The translations under genes and the position numbers were made by a program. Positions 23,508 through 35,272 of a DNA stretch of 64,000 bases are shown here, piece after piece (positions within the stretch are counted from its first letter, which is position 1; the number at the start of each line of letters is the position of its first letter). A model generated the notes under the pieces. It worked only from the letters and a program-made list of their open reading frames with translations, was not told the origin of the DNA and made no database searches. Source of the DNA: Humulus lupulus (taxonomy: Eukaryota; Streptophyta; Magnoliopsida; Rosales; Cannabaceae); contig NC_084795.1 of NCBI RefSeq assembly GCF_963169125.1, positions 188,144,214 through 188,208,213 on the forward strand, written 5' to 3'.

Positions 23508-24030
23508 ACTAATAATTGTCTCACACTGCAGTGATCAATTCGGTCGTTAGGTAAGTAATAACTATACCTCTTGCCACCTGGCGGTCCAAGACCGAACAAA
23601 GAACAAATGCAATGCTAATTAGCATGTTCTTTAATCCTTATCAGTATTAACAGTGTTAATAAGCATTGCTTGGTCTATATGCAATTAACTGTGCTAATAA
23701 ATGTTTCATTAACATTTATAATCAATCATAATGATAATAAGCACTACCTAACATACATGTATCTATAACAACGCTAATGAGCGTGTCCTGACCTACCTGT
23801 CCATATGACAATGCTAATAAGCATATGTTTATTATTCATGCAACAGTCAAGGGCCAGGCCCTATCATAATATCTCATGCTCCCTAATAAGGCATGCAAAT
23901 AAGGCGTATACATTTATTTAAATAGTTCAGAACTTAATCACATAAGTAGTTTCCAAACCCTGAGCCAAGCTTGTCTTTCGTGGCGAGTGTACATGCTCTA
24001 CCAGTCTTCAAGAACCCTTAAACCTTGGCA
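23508..24030 (-). other. Tekay-2 untranslated leader
   Basis: No gene. It holds a series of short GCT-AAT-AGC palindromes (separate entry) between the primer binding site and gag. Confidence 0.6.
23612..23824. repeat. Dispersed GCTAATNAGC palindromes in the Tekay-2 leader
   Basis: ATGCTAATTAGCAT at 23612-23625 is a perfect 14-bp palindrome. ACGCTAATGAGCGT (23771-23784) and ATGCTAATAAGCAT (23811-23824) have perfect 5-bp arms around a 4-base centre. Weaker versions lie near 23652 and 23693. Confidence 0.75.
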
Positions 24031-24042
24031 ACTCTGATACCA
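24031..24042 (-). other. Tekay-2 primer binding site
   Basis: The minus strand reads TGGTATCAGAGT, three bases from the LTR start at 24046, as in Tekay-1. It identifies the LTR to the right as the 5' LTR. Confidence 0.85.
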
Positions 24043-24045
24043 AGT

Positions 24046-26166
24046 TGTAATTTCCTCCTAATCCAGGACTGCTACAATGTGTAGTTTAAATAGTGCCAGA
24101 CTTGCTAATCAAGTCACTTGGTTATAAACGTGTAACTAAGGTCAATGACAAGGGTTAGGGTTAAATTTTTGGTCAAAAGAAAATGTTGAATTTTCATTAA
24201 AATTATTTGTGTTCATACATAGGATCCCAAAATAACATAAATAGAAGTTTAAAAGGTCTACTACAGTTAAAAAATTACAACCAGCCGACCTAAGAGGCAA
24301 AATAAGGGATACAACCCTAGTTCCTCCAAGATAACCCCAGCCATGGTGGTCGAACAGCTGCATATGTACATGCCGCCACCAACGCACTTAAACTCGTGGC
24401 TGATCCAGCTTCCCTTTCCCTTTACCTGCACCACATAGCAAGCATGAGTCGAGGCTTGGCAAGAAAACTTAAACATATCCATGAACAGTAAACACATATT
24501 CCAGATGCATATCTAGCATTCCCAGCAGTAATAACCTACTCATGCATGCCTACAATTACAAATAAATGGCTACCATGTCATAACGAGGGCCCGCTTCCCT
24601 AAATAAATGGTTGATAAGCCATACTAGGGCCCAACACCCTAGGATATGAGACTAATGAGTCACCCCAGGGGTCCGTGCCCTATCCTTTGTATAACCAGCC
24701 TTAGAGCTGGAACAGCGTATAATGCACTCCTGATTAGGCCTAACCATATCGACAAGTGCTCAACACGTTATTGCCACCCTTGACTAATGAGCCAAGGATT
24801 TTTAATCAGATAATGCAAACAAGCATACATATTTTAACAGTTATCCCAAAACAAAGCATTCATGTGTGCTTAATCAATTAATCACAGACATAATCATAAT
24901 CATGTTCATTCTCAAGGACCCGAGCCCTTTTGATAATCACATTAAACAACCAGATAAACAGATAACAAGTTACTGATAAGCATACTTCAGATAATACGAC
25001 TATGCAAACATATTAATCATACATCTCAGCCAATTAAATACAAAAATAGTAATGACCATGTTCATTAACGAGGTCGAGCCCTAACCACGCAAATTATCAC
25101 ATTTAACACGTACTGGGTGCAGTTTTCTTACCTCAGATTTGAGTGCAATGTATAATAAGAATGACCCTCGAGCACGATCCCAGTTCTGAGCCCCTGGCTA
25201 TAACCTAGTCACAATAATAATATAGAATATTTTCAATAACGAGCGAATAAAGGCTTCTAGACTGAGTCCTAGCCTCTGGGACATTGAATTTTACTAAGCC
25301 GGGTAGTAGAAATGATCCCGAGCCCTTTGGTTTGATCCTTTTAAGCGCCGCGGCCCAAGGCCAAAGAGTCACGCCTCGCCTCAAGTCAGAAAGCCCAAGA
25401 GCTCTCCTCTAGACCACACATGTTACGGCGTGCCCCTACAAGTGTCGTGACTCAAATGGAGGTTCAGCACCTCCTTCTCTTATCGTTCATGAGAGTCGCG
25501 GTGCCCCAAGAACAAGGTCGCGACTCGACATGAAAACCCAGTTTTTTCCCTAGTTTCTTCAAGCCAAATCTCACCAAGAACCTATCCGAAGATAGCCAAA
25601 TCTCAAAAACAAAGTTCCCAATCAACTCAGTACTTTAATACCAACAAAACCCAAGCTTCAACTTGGCAAAACCTCACCAAATCTCCAAATTCAGAATTGA
25701 GTTTTCAAAACTCTAAAACTTAGCTAAAACCAGAGAAAACACATAGGATTAAGACTAGAAATTGATACCTCAACTACCCAAAATAATGTAAGCATTTCCC
25801 CACACAATCCCAAGCCTAAGCTAGCTTCGATTTCTCTTAGATCGCAAGAAATTCCTAAGGAATAAGAGAGGGAGAGTATGAACGAGAGAGAGAGAGAGAG
25901 AGAGAGTAACGAGAGGAAAAGTTTTTGCTGAGTGTTTGTGTTTTTGTGAGGTTACTTATAGTTCAAGTAACTCTATGTAAATCTTGAGGCTAGGGGTACC
26001 CCAAAAACGTCATCGAGGGTAAAATGGTGAAAATCACCTAAATTCCCTCCTAATCTCACTAACTCTGAGCATATCCTCAAATATTTATTCCCATTACACG
26101 ATATTCCAATAATGAACTAAATGCCCAAAATAGCCCTTGCCTCACTCCGAGTCAGGTATTTGGTCC
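24046..26166 (-). repeat. Tekay-2 5' LTR, interrupted by Tat-3
   Basis: It opens TGTAATTTCC on the plus strand. Its first ~320 bases match, in reverse, the end of the LTR at 51060-51368, so those two belong to one family. It holds a CG-rich cluster (about 25345-25530) and a (GA)n tract. It stops where the Tat-3 LTR begins. I do not find the missing end after the Tat-3 right LTR. Confidence 0.8.
25884..25906. repeat. (GA)n microsatellite
   Basis: An uninterrupted run of about eleven GA units within the Tekay-2 LTR. The related LTR at 33785 has a (CT)n tract in the matching place on the opposite strand. Confidence 0.95.
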
Positions 26167-26711
26167 TGTTTACCGAGTTTTTCAGAAACTATGAATATAT
26201 TGAAAGATAAGAGCTAGAAAGAAAGGCTAGGAAATAAATAAGATCACAGTTTTTACATTGTTGGGGCATTTATGAGCCTTAGTCCACGAGTCACTAGTAT
26301 TAGGCTTTAGAAAGTTTTGACAATGGAGGTTTTCTTTAAGTTCAGCAGCGTTTAACTTACAAGAGAAAATCAGGGATCCTCGCTACATTGCACGACTGAT
26401 CCTATTTATAGGCATTCATGCCACTTGGGTCAGACTAATCTGGGCTCAATAAGGATATAATTACAATTGCTCACTAACGGAGCCACAATACAAGAAATGT
26501 AGCATAATTAAGGGTTGTAAATTTGGGTCCATTGGGCTGGCCTAGGCGTGGTGAAGTCTTACAACTGTCCTTTGTACATTAGCACGGACTAATCTGCATG
26601 GGCTACCAAGGAGATCCTGGTGACAAGATCTATCAGAGTAGTGGTAGTACCATTTCCTAGGAATAGTGTACGCTCCATGCGTACCCCATTCTGCAGGTTA
26701 GTGAGGGAGAC
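26167..26711 (-). repeat. Tat-3 left (3') LTR, truncated
   Basis: Matches the right LTR from TGTTTACCGAG for about 545 bases, including a TATA box (minus strand, 26403-26410). Similarity stops near 26711, where antisense-gene sequence follows with no polypurine tract, so a deletion removed the rest of U3 and the LTR/internal border. Confidence 0.8.
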
Positions 26712-29700
26712 CAACTTCACCTCTCCAGGTTTTTAACTTGGAGCAAGAGCCTTCGATAGGAGGTGGGAAGAGTAAAAGGAAGATGGACCCTGTTGCCGCG
26801 GAGTCCTCAAATCGGGCCAAGAAGGCCAAGACAAATGATTTCACCCTGGCCGAGGAACATTCCTCTGGTGAAAGCCTCATTGTTATGCCAGATCTCCTGG
26901 AGGCTCCCGAGCTTCCCGTCAACCTGGCCCTTCCTGGGGAAGAGGATTCAATCATCCTGGATGTAACACCCTGGATAACCAAGACCATTACATTGTGTGT
27001 TTGAAATAGTGCAAGACTTGCTAATCAAGTCATTTAGTTTGAACTGTCTATCTAATGACACAAAGGATTAGGTTAAACATAATTTGATTATAAACGGTTA
27101 AACTTTATTGAAAATAGACGTTTATTATCTGGGATCCCAAATCAGGGTTTAAATAACGTAAATACAAAATTCTTAATTACAAATATTTGACCAAGCCACT
27201 CTAATGGAAAAACATACGTTTTAGGTTCCCGTTCCTGTACAAATCCTCAACTGTGGTGGCCGAGCAGCTGACAATGTACACCTCACCCCCAGAGCTCTCC
27301 AACCCATGGCCAACTTGCCTTACCTGCACCATGTAGCACCCGTGAGCCGAAGCCCAGCAAGAAAACATAATATCATATCATAACAGTATTAACAGCTAAA
27401 CAATTCACAGAGCATATTCCAATAACCACAAAGCATTACTCAGTTCTTTCAAGCCATTAGGTCCATTCAAGACAACACACTGGTCAATAATCAATAATCC
27501 AGCTCCAGATACTCATTAAGTCATAGACAATATTCTACAACAGATATTCAGCACATACATTCAGATTCAAGACACAATCGGTCACATAATACACTCATAC
27601 CACATAATATCCAGGGCCGACGACTTAGGCCGCACCCTCTGTTTAACCCATTGACTCTGGCCCGCTTAAACCGAGCTCAATGCATAATAAGCTGTCCTCG
27701 GATACCAGTGTTCGAACCGCGCCCTGTGCGCAAGTGTGGATTTCGGCACCCTTAGGTCGTTACCACATGTCCTCGTGGCATAATACCACCTTATGACATT
27801 CATACCATTATAGGGAACGCTTAGTCCCAACATATTCACATGGTGTATCACAATCACATAACAATACATTCAAATATAGGGAACACTTAGTCCCGTCCTA
27901 TCCACATACACAGGTGCAGTTTTCTTACCTTAAATCCAAATGCTTTAATTAGAGAGGACGACCCCCGAGCACGATCCATTCCCAAGCCCTAGCTTATCAC
28001 CTAGTCACAACCAAGATAATGAATTCCATTAATACTCGGATATAGGTTTTTGGTTATAAAACTAACTCCCGGGCAACCGAATTCCACCAAGCACAGTGGT
28101 GAAACCAATCCGAGCACACTAGACAACCTTCCCGTGCTTAAAACCCTCAAAAACTCATGTGTGCAACCAAGGACTGCGACCCTTGAAGCATAGCCGCAGC
28201 CCTTCTCAAAAATAGAGCCAACACCACACCTGAAGGGGACACGCACCGCGGCCCTTGCTTTGGGCACCGCGGCGCATGCCTTTGGTCGAGCCTTCTTGGC
28301 TCCTTTGCAAGCTAGGGCCGCAGCGCTTTAGAACAGAGTCGCGGCCCTTCCCGTCGAACCCAGAATTTCCACCATTTTCAACCTCCAAACCTTAACCAAA
28401 ACCATCCCAAAGCTCCCTATTTCCATATCAATCATTCCCAACACTTTTAAGACAACTTTAACATCATGATTCAATAGGAAACCTAATCTAATACTCATTG
28501 CAATCCATGTTTCAATCTCTGAAACTCAAGAACATCAAACACCATAACCAACCATTCAAAACTCAGATTTAAACTTCTAAATCATAAACTAAAGTTTACC
28601 TTTTCAGCTGAACCCCTTTTCTAAGCAGAATCCCAGCTAGTTCCCAAGTTTCTAGCTTCAATTCCACCTTAAACATCAAAATTACAATTATCTTACTACT
28701 CAGAAAACTCAGAGTTTCTAACCTCAAAAACACAGTTTGATTCTCACCTTGGCTTTGATTAAATGTTCCTTGGATAATCCTTGAGCTAAGCTTTTAAATC
28801 CCCACTGAAATCCTCTGAAATCCCAGCCTAAATCCTCCAAATTTCCTCTGTTTTCCTTGTGTTTTTCTTAGTTTTCTTGAAAGAGAGGAGGGAGAGAGAG
28901 TAAGAGTCAGTCTAATATTTCTTTCCACTAGCTTCTGTTTTAACTAAGTCTATCCTTTATCCCGTTAAGTCAATCCCAAGCCTCAGGGTGCTGGAAACGT
29001 CCCCGAGGGCAAAATGGTAAAATTCCCCAACATTCCCACCTAGACATCCTAACCTCAAATATATCTCCATATATTTATTTTCATAACCCGATAGTCTAAA
29101 TAATTACCCAATACCTATAATATCCCTGACTTATCCAAAGCCAACTATTAAGCCCCGTTGTGACTTTCCCCACTACCTGCTCCCTAGGATCGCCTCGTGT
29201 CGCTAATTACAAACGCACACACCTGTACACGCACATATATTTATCCATCTATCCACATAATAATGTGGTCTCAACAATTATCACAAACATTCACATTTAT
29301 TCCCTAACGGGCCAATGTTACCATTATGCCTTACCAGCCAAACAGGGCCCACATACTTATTCAATACCCATTTTACGCTTTCTTACCATTAATTCTCTTA
29401 ACCTCCAATTATGCCCTCCCGGCACACTAATCAAGGCCCTTAAGCCTTATTAGTAATTTTGGGTCGTTACACTAGAGGAGTGGATGAAAATGGTGACCTG
29501 GCCTGAGTCTAGGGGTGCGATAAATGGGATGAGGTAGCTCGGGCCTTGATCCTCCGTCGGAAGGTGGAGTTTTTTCGAATGTACAGAGGTCTTCAACGCC
29601 CCTTAGTAGATCATGTATCGCCCGGCAGCCGAGATGGGTTTTCGGCTTAAGTTGGAGTAGGACACGACCTCGCTTGCTAAGGACTTGCTGGCCCAGGTGG

Positions 29701-30374
29701 GGACTACCATGTCTACCCTTCAACTCAAACGCTACGCCACTTGGCGAGCAAAGAAGCTCTCTTTGTCTCCCAGGCCATCCATCATAAAGTCACTGCGGTA
29801 AGCCACTTGTCTGTCTTATTTCATTAATATCGTTGTCGTTTTGTGTTTTCTAACTCTGCTTTGTTCTAGGATGCCTTGCTGGCTCACAGGAACGCGGAGC
29901 TGATGGCAGAGCTAGCGATGAAGTTGGAGACTCCCCAAATGGAGCTGGAGGGGGTTGTCAATCAGTGAGAAGCTGCCAAGGAGTCCCTCGCCAAGGAAGC
30001 TGCCCTGGTTCAGGCGGAGCATGAGGAAGCTCTGTCCTGGAGAGATGTCGAACACAAGAAGTTGGTGGAAAACCTGGAGCCGAAGCTATCCCATGCTCGC
30101 GGCTCAGAGGCTTCTACCAAGGCGCTTTTGGAGGCGACTCAAGCCCAAATTTTCCAAGAGCGAGGAGGTTCGCAAGGTGAAGAAGCATGATGACAAATTA
30201 ATGGTGGCCACTTTTGACGAGGTCGTTTACATGGCCTTGCTCCAAGATAAGGATATGAATCTCCAATTCTATCCAGATCTGGCTGCAAAGAGGGTCGAGT
30301 TTGAAGCCAAGGAAAAGGAGGATGCAGCTATTCTTACTGGGGATCAGCAAGAAGAGAAAGCTCCAAACATCTGA
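26712..30374 (+). pseudogene. Tat-3 antisense extra gene, split by a solo LTR
   Basis: Own sequence is 26712-26961 and 29472-30374. The first part encodes a basic/acidic linker (GGGKSKRKMD, AKKAKTNDF) like the linkers of the Tat-1 and Tat-2 genes. An intron with GT at 29796 and AG at 29868-29869 (74 bp) precedes an exon rich in Ala, Glu, Leu and Lys that reads as coiled coil, ending TGA near 30372. Several stops are present. It is antisense to the Tat-3 gag and pol, as in the other Tat elements. Confidence 0.7.
26962..29471 (-). mobile_element. Tekay-like solo LTR (2510 bp), TSD CTGGA/CTAGA
   Basis: It opens TGTAACACCC and closes GGGTCGTTACA, with no internal sequence. Flanks are CTGGA (26957-26961) and CTAGA (29472-29476), one mismatch apart, and Tat-3 antisense sequence continues on both sides. 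It is a separate subfamily from Tekay-1, with its own CG-rich cluster (about 28160-28350, including CCGCGGCCC). A solo LTR arises when the two LTRs of one copy recombine. Confidence 0.88.
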
Positions 30375-31655
30375 GACCAAAACGAAGCCCAGGCTTGAGC
30401 CTTTGTACTCTAGTTTGGGGCTCCCTCTTTCCTTTTCTCTATTTTTGTAAACATATTATTTCTTTATGGCCGCAAATGCATCTAAGACAATTTCTTATAT
30501 GTCCGTAATGTTATTATATTGGTTTTTGTCTTTGCACAAAGATTCTGGCTCTTCATTCTTTTACTCTTCCTCGAAAATTCACTAAGTGTGTTACCACTAT
30601 GCATGAATAAGGGTTAGATGTGGAGTCCTGGTTTCAATGGCCAGGACCATCAGGTAAAATTATAGACGATAATTACCTTGTCCTAAGACCAAATTTCAGG
30701 TCTCGATGGCCTGGACCATCTTGGACTTACCAAATATAACTTCACTAGTTTAACCAGACTCTACAGTTTAGGTTCCAATGGCCTGGACCTTTATGGATTT
30801 ATTAACTGTTGTCTATTTAATCTGTTCTGACTTTGATGTTCAGGTTCCAATGGCCTAGAACGTTATGGACTTTTCAGATATGACTTAATTTTAACGCCAT
30901 GGACCATTAAAAATATTACTTAGGTAGAAATTAGTTGATTAACTTATCTCGAACCCGAGGTTTAGGTTCTAATGGCCTGGACCATTTACAAGACTAAATT
31001 TAATCAATTTAAAACCTAAGATTTAAGTTCCCACGGTCCTGGACCATTATAGGGGAACCATGGATAAGGATTAGGCTATCCTAGACCATGCTAGGTCTGG
31101 ATCATATGGATCTAGATTAGGTTTGGGTTTGAAGCCTTGCATCCTTTTTTTGGAGTTGGTGGTTTAATCCTTCAAACCATACAGATCCGTATTAGAACTA
31201 GGCTTTGAGCCTTGCATCCTTTTTTTTCTTGGAGTTGGGTTTTGGACCCCCAATCTATATGAATCTAGATCAGGACTAAGCTCTGAGCTTTGCATCCTTT
31301 TTTGTTTTTAATCCTAGATTTGCATAGATTGTCCTCTGACCCCCAAGTTACCAAAGAGTGTAGTCTTAGGTCACTTGTTCGTGTAAAAATTAAAGATGGA
31401 TGTGATCTTTTTTCTTTTCTTACAACATTTTTTATGGTGTTTAGTCCACACCATTTTCATTAACTAAGAATTGGCCCTAGGGTGTCATTACTTGAAATTA
31501 AAATGTTAGAAAGAGCAGACTTAAATCCTCATGACTACTAATAGTACTGTCGGAGGTGTTCTGCGTTCCAAGCCCTTGGGACCTCTGTTCCGTCTAGCCG
31601 CTTTAGGCGATATGTTCCCAGACATACTTCGTTTTGGATCTCAGAGGGTCCTTCC
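30375..31655 (+). other. Tat-3 noncoding 3' region with degenerate repeats
   Basis: No gene. A motif like GGTTCCAATGGCCTGGACC recurs about seven times between 30645 and 31050, at spacings of roughly 47-75 bases. A second motif (GAGCCTTGCATCCTTTTTTT) occurs three times between 31135 and 31305. The place corresponds to the tandem-repeat region of Tat-1. Confidence 0.75.
30645..31050 (+). repeat. Degenerate repeats with core AATGGCCTGGACC
   Basis: Recognisable copies near 30650, 30700, 30770, 30842, 30888, 30965 and 31027. Divergence between copies and irregular spacing indicate an old array. Confidence 0.75.
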
Positions 31656-33517
31656 TGTTGGTTTTTATTGATCAAATCAGAGATTATACGCAGCGGAACA
31701 ACAATCAAATTGTCAGTTTAATCCCAAAAGATTTCTAGATCTACTTCTTCACATGCATATATATATTGAATCAATGACAAGAATGGAAAAATTACCTCAG
31801 GTCCTTCCTTGCCGCTATCTTTTTGTATGGCTAAATCCTTGAGATCTCACACCAAGATCTTCCAAAATGTTCTCATCACACAAATAATGAGTGTGGGCTC
31901 GCTATACAAACAATAGACAAAAACTATTTATCAGATGTTCTCAACACATGAGATCTGATAAAGTTTGGACCTAGGTTTTGTGAAGAACAATGACTTTTGT
32001 TTATGTCACTATTCTTTTTCTCTGAGAGAGATTTCTAGATATTTTTCTATCCCTGAAAAGTTACGTTCTGTAAAACTAATATCCTATATTTAATATATCC
32101 AATATATTAAAACATTTGTTATTTTAAACAAATTCATAATAACTGATCAGTTATCAGATTTTTGTTTAAATAATAATATTTTAATCATATTAAAATATCT
32201 CATTATTTATTTAATATTTAAATAACTAAAATTGTGGAACCAAGAAACTGAACACAGTCTCTTATGCGTGTAGCACAGTGACAGTGCACTGTGCTACACG
32301 TGTACCACATGCGTGTGATGGCATGTGATTTTTCCCAATTTTTATTATTATTTAAATACCAAAAATCCCAAAAAAATAAATTAATTCAAAATTAATTATA
32401 TTTTTGTTAAATCAAATAATTATGTTTGATACATAGAAAAATATTTTTCTTATCACATAAGTCCATTTTTGCCCATTTTTGTGTTTACCTTTGTCAGTGT
32501 TTGTTTGAGCCATTTTGGGGACCATGGACCTATAACATTAAGCTCTAATAAATAAACTAAAGAATTAAACTCTTTAATTATAATAGTTAATTTATTAATT
32601 CTGATATTACTCCACTATAAATTCAGAATTGCACTCTTTATGTTATAGATATACTTTTACAGAAATCTTATCTTAAGTCGTCCATTGATATAACCATCTT
32701 ACAATAGTTCAACCCTCTAATTAATTAGTTCATAAATTAGAATGGAAGAATTACCATTTTACCTTTCTAATTTACTTCTTATTCCTTAAGTACCATTAAT
32801 TCACTAGTGAATAATTAATCTATAATCTAATTATAAATTTGAGCTCAAAATCATTCAGTTCCAGAATTAACCCTTAAGGGAACTAATATACGATTCGTTA
32901 GGAAAGATTAGATTCCGTATTGTTGATACATGTTCCTAGCCATCCATGATATTAAATCTCAAAAACAAAAGTCATTAGCCTCATTCTTTGAAGAGACCTT
33001 AACGAATGAATCAAAAGATTTAATAAACATGAACAGGAGTTCATGAACACTCAGGAGTTAGGTTGATCTATAAATGATCATCAGTTATGATATGAATTAC
33101 AAGTTTTTATTGTTAAATGGTTTTTGGATAAAGACTTTAATTCATATCGGTCCATGTCATATATAATCATATTATATAAAGCACCTTTACCGAGATGTCT
33201 TTCCACATCAATAATCCGAATCTAGATTATTTGTATCATTATGATACTCAATAAACCGTACTTACAACTCCAATTAAAGAATTCCATAACTTTAATTTGT
33301 TGTTGTTGACTATTTTTATTCATTCATGTGATCTTAATTCTCTCGTACTAATACAAGATCACATCCTCAATAATGAATATGGAATTTTTCTGATATTTAC
33401 AAAATTATTCAAACAATAATTTAACAATCTAAATATAACAATAATAATAAACCGTTGTATTTATTTATTCACAGAAAAACAAATGTCTTTACTTGCTTTT
33501 AGGACACACTCCTAACA
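31656..33517 (-). mobile_element. Copia solo LTR (1862 bp), TSD CTTCC
   Basis: It opens TGTTGG and closes CCTAACA on the plus strand. Exact CTTCC duplications lie at 31651-31655 and 33518-33522, with Tat-3 sequence on both sides. Its layout resembles the other Copia LTRs here (TATACGCAGCGGAAC near the start), but the sequence is clearly divergent, so it is a separate subfamily. Confidence 0.9.
32267..32300. repeat. Perfect 14-bp inverted repeat in the Copia solo LTR
   Basis: CGTGTAGCACAGTG at 32267-32280 is the exact reverse complement of 32287-32300, with a 6-base spacer (ACAGTG). The flanks are strongly AT-rich. Confidence 0.92.
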
Positions 33518-33522
33518 CTTCC

Positions 33523-33784
33523 TAGTTTGGTCCTAGAACCCCCACTCCCGGATGTTTACATGAAGTTCTCAGGACTAGATCATTAGTTCCAAACCTTCGG
33601 CTCTTAACTTTTAAGTTAAAGTGCCTTGTGATCTTTCCTTGATACATCTTCAGTTGTACTTGTGACTCTTCCCAGATCTCTTTGATGAGGTCCAAGGATT
33701 CTTGGATTAAGGCGTGGTTCTGAACGGGATCGTTGTGTCTCATCTGCGAGATGGGACCACAGTTTCCACTGGGATGACTGCTTC
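33523..33784 (-). pseudogene. pol: Tat-3 integrase C-terminal fragment
   Basis: The minus strand encodes NHALIQESLDLI, KMYQGKITRHFN, RRFGTNDLVLR and PGVGVLGPN, which align with the integrase C-terminal regions of Tat-1 and Tat-2. It is cut on one side by the Copia solo LTR and on the other by the Tekay-2-family LTR. No catalytic residues remain. Confidence 0.88.
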
Positions 33785-34424
33785 CGTAACATCCCAAAAA
33801 TGCTAATAAGACTTAGTGCCTTGATTAGTGTGCTTGCAGGGCCTAATTGGATATATGTGTGAAATTAATTGATTGCATGTGTGACTACGTGGCCTACATA
33901 ATTTTTATGATAATATGAAAATATACACATGTTTATGAGTATTAAATAATCAATATGTGCATGTTCTTGTCGAATATGGCATGTTTGTAATTTTAGCCCG
34001 ATGAGGGCATAAATGTGATTATATGTGTTAGATGATTGAGACCACATTATTATGTGGATATATTTGTAGTTTTTGGCTCGAGGCGATCCTGGTGAGCAGA
34101 TTAGTGGAATAGTCATAACGAGGTCCAATACCTAGCTCGGGGTGAGCTAAGGGGTATCTCGGGGATATAGTACGTACATGGGATTTATTGGTTAATAGAA
34201 AATTATTTGGTGATTAGTTGGGTATGTTGGGGTTCATTGGTAATTTGTAAGACTACTCGAGGTTTAGCGGGAAAATGGTGGCAAAAGACAATTTTGCCCT
34301 TGGAAGTGTAAGAACGGCTAAGGATAGGTTTAAGGGCATTTTTGTCTTTTGTGTTAAAAGATATACTTAGAAAATTATAGGAAGTGACTAGAAACCACTT
34401 AACCATTCCCTCAACTCGTTCACT

Positions 34425-34468
34425 CTCTATCTCTCTCTCTCTCTCTCGTTTATCTCTCCCTCTCTCTA
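34425..34468. repeat. (CT)n microsatellite
   Basis: A CT-rich run (TCTCTATCTCTCTC and onward) in the Tekay-2-family LTR. It corresponds to the (GA)n of the Tekay-2 LTR. Confidence 0.9.
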
Positions 34469-35272
34469 AGGCATTGAAGGACTTTGGAAGCTTTTAAGAT
34501 AAAACTTAGGATTTGAGCTTCGGAACTTGGGGAATCAAGCTAGGCGTAGGGTAGGGGGACACCTGAGGATCAAGGTTACTACTGAGGTAAGATCATAAAT
34601 GTTTATCTGTTTAATATATGGTTTAGTTGTGAGTATTCTTAAGGATGCCCAGTCAACTTCTAAATTATGAGATTTGAGGTAATTTTGAGTTAGTGCATAG
34701 GTTATAAAGGTTGCATGTGCTGCAGGGAACATGTTGGGGGATCAATTTTGGGAAAAATGGGGATTTTAGTAGGAAAATTCTGATGATTTTTGGGTAGAAA
34801 ACGAAAGGAATTTCTGGGTTTTTGGCTCGAGTTGCGACCCTGTTCTTCAAGTGTCACGGCCAGTGCATGCGAGGAGGCTGGGGGCCTCTGAAATTTTGGC
34901 TAGGCGTCGCAGCGCAGGTTGAGGTGCGCCGCAGCCCGTGTCCCCCAGTAGAGAGTCTTGATGCTCTCTAACTTGTTTCACGTCATGGCCCTTAAGGCCT
35001 GGGCCGCAACTCTAATTGAGAAACATAGCCAAACCAGGCTTTTAGATTTGAGGACTCACACCTAAGTGCTTGGGAAGAGTCCTACTAATGATAAGAACAC
35101 TTACATTATACGCAACGTAATGATAGAGTCCTTCCTTCAGTTTCTCTAACCCTTGTATCCTTTCTATTGCAGAGTATTACCAAGAAACTGAACCGTTCTT
35201 CAATTTTTTTCACAACCTTTCAATGTATGCTTAGAATGACCTAGACTAGGGTGGGCAATTCTTAACACATGA

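Noticed and set aside
29160..29453. Coding gene in the solo LTR
   Set aside because: AT-rich chance frame inside LTR sequence with clear borders and target duplication.
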